Assembly: GCA_003481005.1 (NCBI GenBank)
Contig: QUKC01000019.1
Span: forward strand, 359-64,358
Source: Firmicutes bacterium TM09-10
GTDB lineage: Bacteria > Bacillota > Clostridia > Lachnospirales > Lachnospiraceae
Direction of reading: 5' to 3'
Length of the DNA: 64,000 bases
Shown here in pieces: positions 36,701-43,889 of the stretch. The position numbers and the translations under genes are program-made. Positions within the stretch are counted from its first letter, which is position 1; each line of letters begins with the position of its first letter. Under the pieces are notes generated by a model. The model was not told the DNA's origin, made no database searches, and was given only the letters and a program-made list of their open reading frames with translations.

Positions 36701-37565
36701 CACGGACGCAGTAGAAACCGGTCTGTATGAGACGAATCACATTTATGTATGCAAGAATAAAGTAGCGAAGCCTACCGTATTCATCCCGGTATTCCCCGGC
36801 ACGAACTGTGAATACGACAGCACAAAAGCATTTGAACGCGCAGGTGCACAGGTTGTAACCCATGTATTCAGAAACCTGAGCGCAGAGGACATCCGTTCTT
36901 CCGTCGATGCGTTTGCAAAAGAGATCAGCCAGGCTCAGATCATCATGTTCCCCGGCGGCTTCTCCGCAGGCGACGAGCCGGATGGCTCCGCAAAGTTCTT
37001 CGCAACTGCATTCCAGAACGAGAAGATCAAAGAAGAGGTTATGAAGCTTCTGAAGGAAAGAGATGGCTTATGCCTTGGTATCTGTAATGGATTCCAGGCG
37101 TTAATTAAGCTCGGTCTGGTTCCTTACGGCGAAATCGTCGGACAGAAGGACGATTCTCCGACCCTGACCTTTAATACGATCAACCGTCACATTTCCAAGA
37201 TGGTATACACCAAGGTGGTTTCCAACAAGTCTCCCTGGCTGCAGGGCGCTGAGCTTGGAAAAGTATATGTCAATCCGGCATCCCACGGTGAGGGACGTTT
37301 CGTAGCTCCGAAGGAGTGGATTGACAAGCTGTTTGCAAACGGACAGGTAGCAACCCAGTATTCCGATCCGGAAGGAAGGATTTCCATGGATGAAGAATGG
37401 AATATCAATGGCTCCTACAGCGCGATCGAAGGCATTACCTCTCCGGATGGACGTATCCTGGGCAAGATGGCGCACTCCGAGCGCCGCGACAGAAGCGTTG
37501 CACAGAATATCTACGGCGAACAGGATCTGAAGATCTTCGAGTCCGGTGTGGCATACTTTAAGTAA
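33774..37565 (+). CDS. purL: Phosphoribosylformylglycinamidine synthase
   Basis: 1263 aa, single-chain form. It makes FGAM from FGAR, ATP and glutamine in purine synthesis. The N-terminal part and the two AIRS-like synthase halves include TYWSDHCRHTTF, KNETHNHPTEIEPFGGAAT and GLPSIGGKDSMSGTF. The C-terminal glutaminase (about 1000-1263) has FPGTNCEYD, MFPGGFSAGDE, the nucleophile Cys in LGICNGFQ, and NPASHGEGRF. The glutaminase PurQ is thus fused, as is common in Lachnospiraceae. AAGGAGG lies 5 bp before ATG 33774. No other purine gene is adjacent. Confidence 0.97.
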   Translation: MENVRRIYVEKKTGYAVKAQELKEDLIGYLNMSGIEDVRMFIRYDVENISDEVFEQACRTVFSEPPVDILYRETIEIPANGRVFSVEYLPGQFDQRADSAVQCVQFLKAEEQPIIRTAVTYLITGDLTDEEFDKIKAYCINPVDSRETGMEKPKTLVTEFAEPADVRILDGFTTLDTDGLKQLYDSLGLAMTLQDFKHIQKYFAGEEKRDPSMTEIRVLDTYWSDHCRHTTFSTELKNVAFGDGFYREPMEKTYQSYLDARAEIFKDRPDKFVCLMDLALMAMRKLKKEGKLEDMEQSDEINACSVIVPVEMDYGDGPVTEEWLVFFKNETHNHPTEIEPFGGAATCLGGAIRDPLSGRGYVYQAMRVTGAADPTVPVADTLKGKLSQKKLVRGAASGYSSYGNQIGLATGYVKEIYHPDYVAKRMEIGAVMGAAPRRNVIRENSDPDDIIILLGGRTGRDGCGGATGSSKVHTEKSIETCGAEVQKGNAPTERKIQRLFRREEVSRLIKKCNDFGAGGVSVAIGELADGLTVDLDKVPKKYAGLDGTELAISESQERMAVVVSPKDVDTFLGYAAEENLEAVPVAVVTKEPRLVLNWRGKSIVNLSRAFLDTNGAHQETDVFVDVPSKEDNYFEQYAVPAVKEAVKAGDLKKAWKALLSDLNVCSQKGLVEMFDSSIGAGSVLMPYGGKYQLTETQAMVAKLPVLKGKTDTVTMMAYGFDPYLSSWSPYHGAIYAVVESMARIVAAGGDFSGIRFTFQEYFRRMTQDPERWSQPFAALLGAYDAQMGFGLPSIGGKDSMSGTFNDIDVPPTLVSFAVDVAKEKDVISPELKQAGNRLVRFSIQKDAYDLPDYEQVMALYAKITELMGKGVIVSAYALDSYGVAAALSRMAFGNGLGVAIEETVSAEELFTNGLGDLVAEVPADRLADMDVAYTLLGTVTAEPVFTYGNMTLSEKEALDAWKKPLEKVFPTKAVKDTDAVETGLYETNHIYVCKNKVAKPTVFIPVFPGTNCEYDSTKAFERAGAQVVTHVFRNLSAEDIRSSVDAFAKEISQAQIIMFPGGFSAGDEPDGSAKFFATAFQNEKIKEEVMKLLKERDGLCLGICNGFQALIKLGLVPYGEIVGQKDDSPTLTFNTINRHISKMVYTKVVSNKSPWLQGAELGKVYVNPASHGEGRFVAPKEWIDKLFANGQVATQYSDPEGRISMDEEWNINGSYSAIEGITSPDGRILGKMAHSERRDRSVAQNIYGEQDLKIFESGVAYFK

Positions 37566-37586
37566 AAGGCTGTAAACAATAATTCC

Positions 37587-37629
37587 GAAGACCTCACAGA
37601 AGGGAGAAATCTCTTCTGTGGGGTCTTCG
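37587..37629 (+). terminator. Hairpin after purL, probable terminator
   Basis: GAAGACCTCACAGAAG pairs with CTTCTGTGGGGTCTTC. No T tract follows, so termination efficiency is uncertain. Confidence 0.6.
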
Positions 37630-37707
37630 TGGTTATGGGGTAGTACCTTTTAAGGTAGTACGAAGATAGGACTATTATGGAACAATGCGATTTTGTGGGA
37701 GAATTTT

Positions 37708-37749
37708 ATTCATGACAATAGAATGCTCGCAGAGCGTGCATTCTATTGT
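37708..37749 (+). repeat. 35-bp palindrome family 1, copy 6
   Basis: Core 37715-37749, preceded by ATTCATG. It ends 18 bp before the start codon of the Rpn-type nuclease gene; the binding site AAAGGAG follows it directly. Confidence 0.95.
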
Positions 37750-37767
37750 TGATAAAGGAGACACTGT

Positions 37768-38745
37768 ATGGGAAAAGAAAAGCAGGCATTAAAACCGGAT
37801 ATTATCGTAAAGAATTATTGGCGCAATAAGGAACAGTTTGCTGATTTTTTCAACGCAGTGCTGTTTGATGGAAAGCAGGTCATCAAACCGAAAGAACTGG
37901 AGGATTTGGATACGGAAGAATCCTCCGTTTTGGAGCATAAAGAATATGCGGAAAGCATCGGAGCGTCGAGAGATACGGTCAAAATTCGAAAAAAGTCTAC
38001 CGTATATGGCGTGGAATTTGTTATACTGGGAATGGAAGGACAGGAGCATATTCATTATGCGATGCCCATGCGGGTAATGGGGTATGATTATGCAGCTTAT
38101 CAGAAGCAATATGTGGACAATGCGGCAAAGTATAAAACAGCAAAGAGCTTGACAGAAGAGGAATATCTGTCAAAAATGAAAAAGGATGATCGGCTGGTTC
38201 CTGTTATAACAGTTGTTGTTTATTATGGGGAAAAGCCGTGGGACGGTGCGGTGTCTCTGCATGGGATGCTGCATATTTCAGAGGAAATGAAGCCATTTGT
38301 CAATGATTACCGGATGCACCTCGTGGAAGCGAGAAAAAATGATCTGAAGCTGCATAATATCAACAACCGGGATCTGTTTAATCTGCTCGGTATTCTGTTG
38401 GATCGGAATGGAAAGCTTCAGGAAACAAGAGATCGGGCGATAAACTACGCCAGAGAGCATCGAGTGGAAAAGACAGTGATTATGACTGCTGCGGGTGCGG
38501 CAAACTGTAAAATAGATTATAATAAAATTGCCAGGAAAGGAGATGCTGATATGTGCACCGTGTTTGAAGAGACGAGGCGTGAGGGGATAGCAGAAGGAGA
38601 AGCCAAAGGAATTATTGAGACTGGATATGAATTTGGGATTTCAGAAGAAGAGATTCTTGCAAGATTACAGAAAAAGCTGAACATTTCTCTGGCAGAAGCG
38701 CAGGAGTATGTAAAAAAGTTCGGCAGGAAAAACGAGGAAAAGTAA
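37768..38745 (+). CDS. Rpn-type PD-(D/E)XK nuclease/transposase-like protein
   Basis: 325 aa. N-terminal features of the Rpn (PDDEXK_2, 'transposase_31') family: KPDIIVKNYWRNKEQFADFFNAVLFDG at the start and a central VPVITVVVYYGEKPWDG strand. The catalytic-type pattern appears as a Glu/Asp stretch before VKIRKKS, with YGVEFVILGMEGQ. The C-terminus (after about 260) is the acidic/helical tail common in the family (REGIAEGEAKGIIETG). Rpn proteins promote RecA-independent recombination, and some defend against phage. AAAGGAG precedes ATG 37768. Palindrome copy 6 lies directly upstream. No partner gene is adjacent. Confidence 0.85.
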   Translation: MGKEKQALKPDIIVKNYWRNKEQFADFFNAVLFDGKQVIKPKELEDLDTEESSVLEHKEYAESIGASRDTVKIRKKSTVYGVEFVILGMEGQEHIHYAMPMRVMGYDYAAYQKQYVDNAAKYKTAKSLTEEEYLSKMKKDDRLVPVITVVVYYGEKPWDGAVSLHGMLHISEEMKPFVNDYRMHLVEARKNDLKLHNINNRDLFNLLGILLDRNGKLQETRDRAINYAREHRVEKTVIMTAAGAANCKIDYNKIARKGDADMCTVFEETRREGIAEGEAKGIIETGYEFGISEEEILARLQKKLNISLAEAQEYVKKFGRKNEEK

Positions 38746-38815
38746 ATCAGAAGATTCCGATGCAGAAGAAAATGGTTAAAATATAAAATTTTTTTGCATG
38801 TGAATAAGAGGAGAA

Positions 38816-39469
38816 ATGAACAAAATTAACTATCAAAAAGAACTGGAACGCCTGATCGATAAGCTTCCGGATCATCACCGGCGGCTGTTTTTGCACAGCT
38901 GCTGTGCGCCGTGCTCCAGCTACTGTCTGGAATATTTGCGGCAGTATTTCGATGTGACGGTATTTTATTACAATCCAAACATCAGCTTTTTGGAGGAATA
39001 CCGGCATCGGGTGGAGGAATTAAAACGTCTGGTGAGCACGCTGAATGAAGAGGCGAAAGGGTCTGAAATGCTGAACCAGATCGCACTTTTGGAGGGCGCT
39101 TACGAGCCGGAAAAATTTTTCGAGGCGACGAAAGGGCTGGAGGACTGTCCGGAGGGCGGAGAGCGCTGCTTTATCTGCTACGAGCTGCGGCTGCGGGAAG
39201 CGGCGAGGCTGGCGGCAGAGGGCGGCTATGATTTTTTTACAACAACGCTGACGATCAGTCCGCTGAAAAATGCGCAGAAGCTCAACGAAATCGGCAGCCG
39301 ACTGGCGGAGGAATATCATGTGGCGTGCCTGCCGTCGGATTTTAAGAAAAAGGGCGGCTATTTAAGATCCATCGAGTTAAGCCGTCAGTACGACCTGTAT
39401 CGTCAGGATTATTGTGGCTGCGTTTTTTCAAAGCGGGAACGCGATAAAAGGATTGTACAGGAAAGCTGA
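38816..39469 (+). CDS. queH: Epoxyqueuosine reductase QueH
   Basis: 217 aa. The DUF208/QueH family reduces epoxyqueuosine to queuosine in tRNA using a 4Fe-4S cluster and a second iron. Cysteine motifs: LHSCCAPCSSYC near 27-38 and CFICYELRL near 120. FTTTLTISPLKN follows, and a final YRQDYCGC sits near the C-terminus. GAGGAG lies just before ATG 38816. It stands alone; the other queuosine genes are not in the window. Confidence 0.95.
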   Translation: MNKINYQKELERLIDKLPDHHRRLFLHSCCAPCSSYCLEYLRQYFDVTVFYYNPNISFLEEYRHRVEELKRLVSTLNEEAKGSEMLNQIALLEGAYEPEKFFEATKGLEDCPEGGERCFICYELRLREAARLAAEGGYDFFTTTLTISPLKNAQKLNEIGSRLAEEYHVACLPSDFKKKGGYLRSIELSRQYDLYRQDYCGCVFSKRERDKRIVQES

Positions 39470-39544
39470 AACAGGTATACTAAAAAGCAAAGTACGAGAC
39501 ATGGGCTTTTGAAACGCAAGACGATCAGAAACGATCGATGAGTC

Positions 39545-40558
39545 CTAAAACAGGGCGCGGATGTCTGTCAGTGCGTTGTCGATGACATCGAACTGCCAGA
39601 CGCTGTGTCGGGGAATCCTGTGCTCCGTCAGATAATAATGTCCGTCAAAGGAAGAGATATAATAAGGCGTTCCGCCTCCGACAAAGTTGTCATAAATATC
39701 CTCCCAGCTGCCGGAAGAAAGATCGTTTAAATCCTGCACGCGCAGGATTGTCGCATAATCCTGATTGCCGGTAAGGTCGGTGGAAATGGTGATGTAAAAC
39801 CAGTCCTGAATGTGCGTCAGCTGGATCATGCCGGAGATTTCGGCAGGAACCGGGAAACGTTCCAGGATCTTCAGGTCTTTTTTGCGGGTGCGCAGAATCG
39901 ACTGATTGCCGGAAACAAAGTACAGGTCGTCGCCGTCGATTGTAAAGGAGCGGACATAAATCTGATCCAGCTCTGGCACAGAGAGTATTTTTTCGAGGGC
40001 GATAGATGAGATGTCCGGATCGGGACGGTAAAAGACGTACAATTGTCCGGTCATGGAGCTGAGTACATAAAAACGTTTTTCCGTTTCATCATAGACGACG
40101 TAATGCGGGCGAGTGCCGATTTCGTTGAAAAGCTGGGTAAGGTAAAACTGTCCGTCCTGTTTTTCAAAGATGAGGACGCGGTTGTTTTCGGTGTCATCTG
40201 CAAGATAAACGGTGCCGTCCCCTGCGATGGTGTGCCCGCGGTTGATCTGATCGGTCATCACATACCAGTCGGTAAGTGGAGCATCCGGCGTTTTCGAGGT
40301 CAGAATCTGATTGTGATAGCAGTCCACCAGAAAATAATCGTCGCCGATTTTGGTAATCTGCGTGGGGACGCTTAAGGATGTCTGAACATTTTTTACAGGT
40401 TCTGAGGAAACGGCTTCAACAGCTTCCGACCAGGAGAGCACCTGAGTGGAAGCGTTTTTTACGATTTTCAGGATCAGGGCTGCCGCTGCAAAAATCAGGA
40501 CAGCGAGCAGGATCAAAAAGATTGTAAGTTTTAAATGGGATAAATTTCTTCGTTTCAT
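39545..40558 (-). CDS. Membrane-anchored beta-propeller-like protein, unknown role
   Basis: 337 aa. One N-terminal transmembrane helix (about 12-32), then an outside domain made of repeated beta-rich stretches. Typical pieces are ITKIGDDYFLVDCYHNQIL, GDGTVYLADDTENNRVLIF and ETEKRFYVLSSMTGQLYVF, about 40-45 residues apart. This spacing resembles NHL/YVTN-type propeller blades. No catalytic motif is seen. It is probably an extracellular binding protein held in the membrane. It is divergent from mscL with 38 bp between start codons. Confidence 0.65.
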   Translation of the reverse strand: MKRRNLSHLKLTIFLILLAVLIFAAAALILKIVKNASTQVLSWSEAVEAVSSEPVKNVQTSLSVPTQITKIGDDYFLVDCYHNQILTSKTPDAPLTDWYVMTDQINRGHTIAGDGTVYLADDTENNRVLIFEKQDGQFYLTQLFNEIGTRPHYVVYDETEKRFYVLSSMTGQLYVFYRPDPDISSIALEKILSVPELDQIYVRSFTIDGDDLYFVSGNQSILRTRKKDLKILERFPVPAEISGMIQLTHIQDWFYITISTDLTGNQDYATILRVQDLNDLSSGSWEDIYDNFVGGGTPYYISSFDGHYYLTEHRIPRHSVWQFDVIDNALTDIRALF

Positions 40559-40596
40559 GTCCCAAAGTATAACATAACAAAAGAAAGGATACCACT

Positions 40597-41037
40597 ATGA
40601 AAAAACTGTTGCAGGAATTTAAGGAATTTGCGCTGAGAGGAAATGTCATGGATCTGGCAGTCGGCGTTATCATTGGTGCTGCGTTTCAGGCGATCATCAA
40701 TTCGCTGGTAAACGATGTGATTTCACCGCTGATCGGCCTGTTTGCCAATACGGATCTGACGTATTTGTCTGTGATGGTCGGGGATGTGGAAATCCGCTAT
40801 GGTGCATTTTTGACCGCAGTGATCAATTTCATCATTATGGCAGTGATTATTTTCCTGATGGTAAAAGGGATGAACGCGCTGGCTGGTCTTGGCAAAAAGA
40901 AGGAGCCGGAAAAACCTGCTGTGAAAATGTGCCCTTATTGCAGAAGCAAGGTTGCGGCAGAGGCAACCCGCTGTCCGTACTGTACGTCTATGCTGGAAGT
41001 AAAAAAAGAAGATAAAAAAGAAGAAAAGAAACAATAG
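40597..41037 (+). CDS. mscL: Large-conductance mechanosensitive channel MscL
   Basis: 146 aa. MscL core: FKEFALRGNVMDLAVGVIIG and a pore helix with INSLVNDVISPLIG, then a second membrane helix around NFIIMAVIIFLMVKG. The channel opens on membrane tension to release solutes. After the second helix it carries a zinc-ribbon-like tail (CPYCRSKVAAEATRCPYC), which is known in Firmicutes MscL proteins. AAAGGA lies before ATG 40597. The stop codon TAG is part of palindrome copy 7, as for the GH127-like gene. Confidence 0.95.
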   Translation: MKKLLQEFKEFALRGNVMDLAVGVIIGAAFQAIINSLVNDVISPLIGLFANTDLTYLSVMVGDVEIRYGAFLTAVINFIIMAVIIFLMVKGMNALAGLGKKKEPEKPAVKMCPYCRSKVAAEATRCPYCTSMLEVKKEDKKEEKKQ

Positions 41038-41065
41038 AATGCACGCAGAGCGTGCATTCTATTGT
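41031..41065. repeat. 35-bp palindrome family 1, copy 7 (fully paired)
   Basis: The centre is CACGC-AGA-GCGTG, so the stem is perfect over 16 bp. It supplies the mscL TAG stop and directly abuts the stop codon of the convergent deacetylase-like gene (41066). It fills the whole space between two convergent genes and could terminate both. Confidence 0.97.
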
Positions 41066-41905
41066 TTACGGTTCCGTCTTCGGAATCTGTACGCCGTCTG
41101 CATCCATATAATAGGAGTGCTTCCAGATCAGCTCGGAGATGGGAACTGGCTGATAGCCCTGATCCTCCAGATTGTCGATCAGGTCGGGAAGCGCCTGTGC
41201 GGTATAAACAGTTCCGGCATGGAACAGGAGGATAGAGCCGTTTTGGAGTTGGCGACTGTTTAAAATCCGATGGAGGATGTCCTGTGCCCCGTAGTCTTTC
41301 CAGTCCATGGAATTGATGTTCCACTGCACCGGATAACCGCCGGCTTCCTGGATGAGCCGGATAGCAGAGTTGTCATAGTTTCCGTCTTCAAAACGAAACA
41401 ACGTCGTTTCAGAATCGGTAAGGCGATCAATTCGCTGTGTGAGATTTTCCAGTGTGAGCGTCTGTTCCCGGATGGAAAGGGATGCCTGTGTTGTCCACAG
41501 ACCGCCGATATCGTGTCCGGCGTTGTGAATCGTACAGAGCAGCTTCGGATAGTTTTTTGCCCAGGTGTCGGAAACGAAAAAGGTGGCGTGCACATTTTTT
41601 TCTTTCAGAATTTCCAAAAGCTGGTGCAGGTCTTGTGCACTGTAGGTGCAGTTGAAGGTCAGCGCGACTTTTTTCTGGTCGGTTTCGACACGGCAAATAG
41701 GCATAAATGTGCCGTTTACAGAGGCAGATGCCAGTGCTGTTACAGACGGAGGGGCGAGAAAAATGCACGCGCGGGCAAAGGCGAGGACGCCGAGCAAAAA
41801 CAGGGCAGTTTGGAATGCAGACGAGCGGGAGAGACTGTGCAGAGAGGGAAAAACGGCATAGTGGCGCAGTTTATTTTGAATCAGATGAACGAAATCTCGG
41901 ATCAT
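41066..41905 (-). CDS. Polysaccharide deacetylase-like protein with lost metal ligands
   Basis: 279 aa. An N-terminal membrane anchor (about 33-50), then a CE4/NodB fold close to PdaB-type proteins: VALTFNCTYS, HATFFVSDTWAKNYPKLL, HDIGGLWTT, LFRFEDGNYDN and LLFHAG. The catalytic Asp of TFD is Asn85, the next position is Cys86, and the second His of HxxxxH is Leu136. The usual Zn/Co site is therefore missing, and deacetylase activity is unlikely; a binding or spore-related role is possible. AGGAG precedes ATG 41905. Confidence 0.85.
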   Translation of the reverse strand: MIRDFVHLIQNKLRHYAVFPSLHSLSRSSAFQTALFLLGVLAFARACIFLAPPSVTALASASVNGTFMPICRVETDQKKVALTFNCTYSAQDLHQLLEILKEKNVHATFFVSDTWAKNYPKLLCTIHNAGHDIGGLWTTQASLSIREQTLTLENLTQRIDRLTDSETTLFRFEDGNYDNSAIRLIQEAGGYPVQWNINSMDWKDYGAQDILHRILNSRQLQNGSILLFHAGTVYTAQALPDLIDNLEDQGYQPVPISELIWKHSYYMDADGVQIPKTEP

Positions 41906-42067
41906 GAAGGCTCCTGCCGGATTTTTGTTACAATTTATGAATGCAGGAAACGGAAAATTTCTATTTCACAAAAATTTCATAACCTTTTCGTGTGCTTTCT
42001 GGTACACTATAAAGACAGGCTGCAGGCGTTTGGCTGCAGAACAGAAGAGAAATGAAAGGAGACTGTT

Positions 42068-43660
42068 ATGTTTTCCTGTATTTTATTTGACCTGGACGGA
42101 ACGATCAGCGATCCGAAACAGGGAATTTGCGGCTGTGTGCAGTATGCGCTCAGAAGATTTGGAATTGAAGAACCGGAGCTGGATCGGCTGGAGCCGTTTA
42201 TCGGGCCGCCGCTTGCAGAGAGCTTTATGAAATATTATAACTTTACGGCGGAGCAGGCGCAGGAGGCAGTTGAGAAGTACCGGGAGCGGTTTTCTGTAAC
42301 CGGCAAATACGAAAATGTGCTGTATCCCGGAATGGGAGCGCTTTTGCATGATCTGAAGGCATCCGGGGCGACGCTGGCGATTGCATCGAGCAAACCGACC
42401 GTTTATGTGGAGGATATTCTGGTGCATTTCGGAATCCGGGAATATTTCGACATCGTGGTCGGAAGCGAGCTGGACGGAAGAAGAGTGCACAAAGAAGAAG
42501 TGGTTGCAGAGGTGCTGTCCCAGCTTGCAGCGCGGGGCGAAAGCGATCCGGATAAGATGGTGATGATCGGCGACCGCAGCTTCGATGTGGAGGGTGCGAA
42601 AGCGATCGGTGCACACTGCATCGCGGTGTCGTATGGGTATGCACAGCCGGGAGAGCTGGAAAATGCCGGTGCGGAGATCATTGTCCGGGATGTGGAAGGA
42701 CTGCGAAGTGTACTGCTGGGCGGCACACAGGCAGGAAACAGCGCGCAGGCAGGAAGTGGCACGCAGGCAGGAAGAGACACGCAGGCAGGAAACAGCGCGG
42801 CGACCGGATCGAATTCCCTTTCAGAGCGCTACCGCGGCAGCGCTGCCAAAATGAAGACCAAATCCGGGCAGTTCTGGAGTGCAGTTGGAACCAGCGCACT
42901 GGCGATGTTTGCCTATTATGTAATCAGTCTCCTAATCAGCAGCGTAATTTTGACGGCGGTATCGATTGTGTATGCCATCGGGCTGCAGGAGCTGGAGGGC
43001 TCTTCCTACAATTTCTGGCTGAATGTGGCGAGCGCACTCTCGACGTTCGGTGCATTTATAATCTGTTACGGAATCTGGCACAAAAAGATCCGGTTCCATT
43101 CGATAAAAGAAATCGATAAACTGTCCATCGTTCCGATGGTGATTTTGGCGGCGGCAATTGCAATCGGCATGAACGGTGTTCTGACATTGACAGAATTGTA
43201 TCGGTTCTCTCCGACCTTTCAGAGGGTTTCGGAGATGCAGTTCGATACGCCGGTGTGGCTGGGAATCATTTCCTACGGCATTCTTGCGCCGCTGGGCGAA
43301 GAGATCGTTTTCCGCGGCGTGGTCTATGGACAGCTGCGCAAGGTGTTGAAAGTGCCGTTTGCGGTGGTGCTTTCCGGACTGGCGTTCGGTCTGTTCCATG
43401 GAAATCTGGTTCAGGCGGTCTATGCGACCGTAATCGGCTGCCTGCTGGCGCTGGTGTATGAATGGTATGGAACGATTGCAGCGCCGATGCTGTTCCACAG
43501 CGTTGCGAACCTGTTTGTGTATGTGATGTTAGAGCTGTTGCCCTTTGGCGGCGTATTTTTAAGCGTTCCGTCGTGTGTGCTGTTTTTGGTGCTGTCAGCA
43601 GGAAGCCTGTTTTTATTGTGGATGCTGCAGGGAAAGGCGGCATCGCGGCAAAAAGGATGA
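42068..43660 (+). CDS. HAD phosphatase fused to CPBP-family membrane protease
   Basis: 530 aa. Residues 1-216 are a complete phosphoglycolate-phosphatase-like HAD enzyme: nucleophile Asp8 and Asp10 in FDLDGT, IASSKP, and MIGDRSFDVEGA. A flexible linker holds four hexapeptides of type TQAGNS (220-243). From about 275 there are six to eight membrane segments with the CPBP/Abi motifs: E411-E412-xxx-R416, FHGN at 444, and HSVAN at 477. Each half has the length of a stand-alone protein. AAAGGAG precedes ATG 42068. The substrate of either half is unknown. Confidence 0.88.
   Translation: MFSCILFDLDGTISDPKQGICGCVQYALRRFGIEEPELDRLEPFIGPPLAESFMKYYNFTAEQAQEAVEKYRERFSVTGKYENVLYPGMGALLHDLKASGATLAIASSKPTVYVEDILVHFGIREYFDIVVGSELDGRRVHKEEVVAEVLSQLAARGESDPDKMVMIGDRSFDVEGAKAIGAHCIAVSYGYAQPGELENAGAEIIVRDVEGLRSVLLGGTQAGNSAQAGSGTQAGRDTQAGNSAATGSNSLSERYRGSAAKMKTKSGQFWSAVGTSALAMFAYYVISLLISSVILTAVSIVYAIGLQELEGSSYNFWLNVASALSTFGAFIICYGIWHKKIRFHSIKEIDKLSIVPMVILAAAIAIGMNGVLTLTELYRFSPTFQRVSEMQFDTPVWLGIISYGILAPLGEEIVFRGVVYGQLRKVLKVPFAVVLSGLAFGLFHGNLVQAVYATVIGCLLALVYEWYGTIAAPMLFHSVANLFVYVMLELLPFGGVFLSVPSCVLFLVLSAGSLFLLWMLQGKAASRQKG
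42725..42796 (+). repeat. 18-bp tandem repeat (x4) in the HAD-CPBP linker
   Basis: Four 18-bp units keep CAGGCAGGAA and encode [T/A]-Q-A-G-[N/S/R]-[S/G/D]. It is in frame and probably a variable-length spacer. Confidence 0.92.
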
Positions 43661-43739
43661 GCAGAGAAGAAATTAAGATTAGCTGGTGACAGCGCCTGCA
43701 TTGCGACGAGAAGAAGATCCTTTGTGTGATGTGCTGACC

Positions 43740-43783
43740 AAAAAGAGCGAGGAAGCTATACGATACAGCTTCCTCGCTCTTTT
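43740..43783. terminator. Intrinsic terminator after HAD-CPBP
   Basis: AAAGAGCGAGGAAGCT pairs with AGCTTCCTCGCTCTTT; T and A runs at either end allow action on both strands. Confidence 0.9.
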
Positions 43784-43802
43784 ATGACAAGGGAAGGTTC
43801 AC

Positions 43803-43818
43803 GGAGCGTGCATTCTAT
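43803..43818 (+). repeat. Half copy of palindrome family 1
   Basis: GGAGCGTGCATTCTAT matches the right half of the family; the left arm is absent. A complete copy lies 37 bp on. Confidence 0.75.
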
Positions 43819-43847
43819 AACAGGACAACGCGCAGCCGCTTATCCTT

Positions 43848-43889
43848 ATTCATGACAATAGAATGCTCGCAGAGCGTGCATTCTATTGT
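43848..43889 (+). repeat. 35-bp palindrome family 1, copy 8
   Basis: Core 43855-43889, preceded by ATTCATG. It directly abuts the asnA stop codon (43890-43892, minus strand), so it forms the immediate 3' end of that gene. Confidence 0.96.

Noticed and set aside
37640..37661. GGTAGTAC motif pair after purL
   Set aside because: It is a short direct repeat of 8 bp, without further copies or structure.
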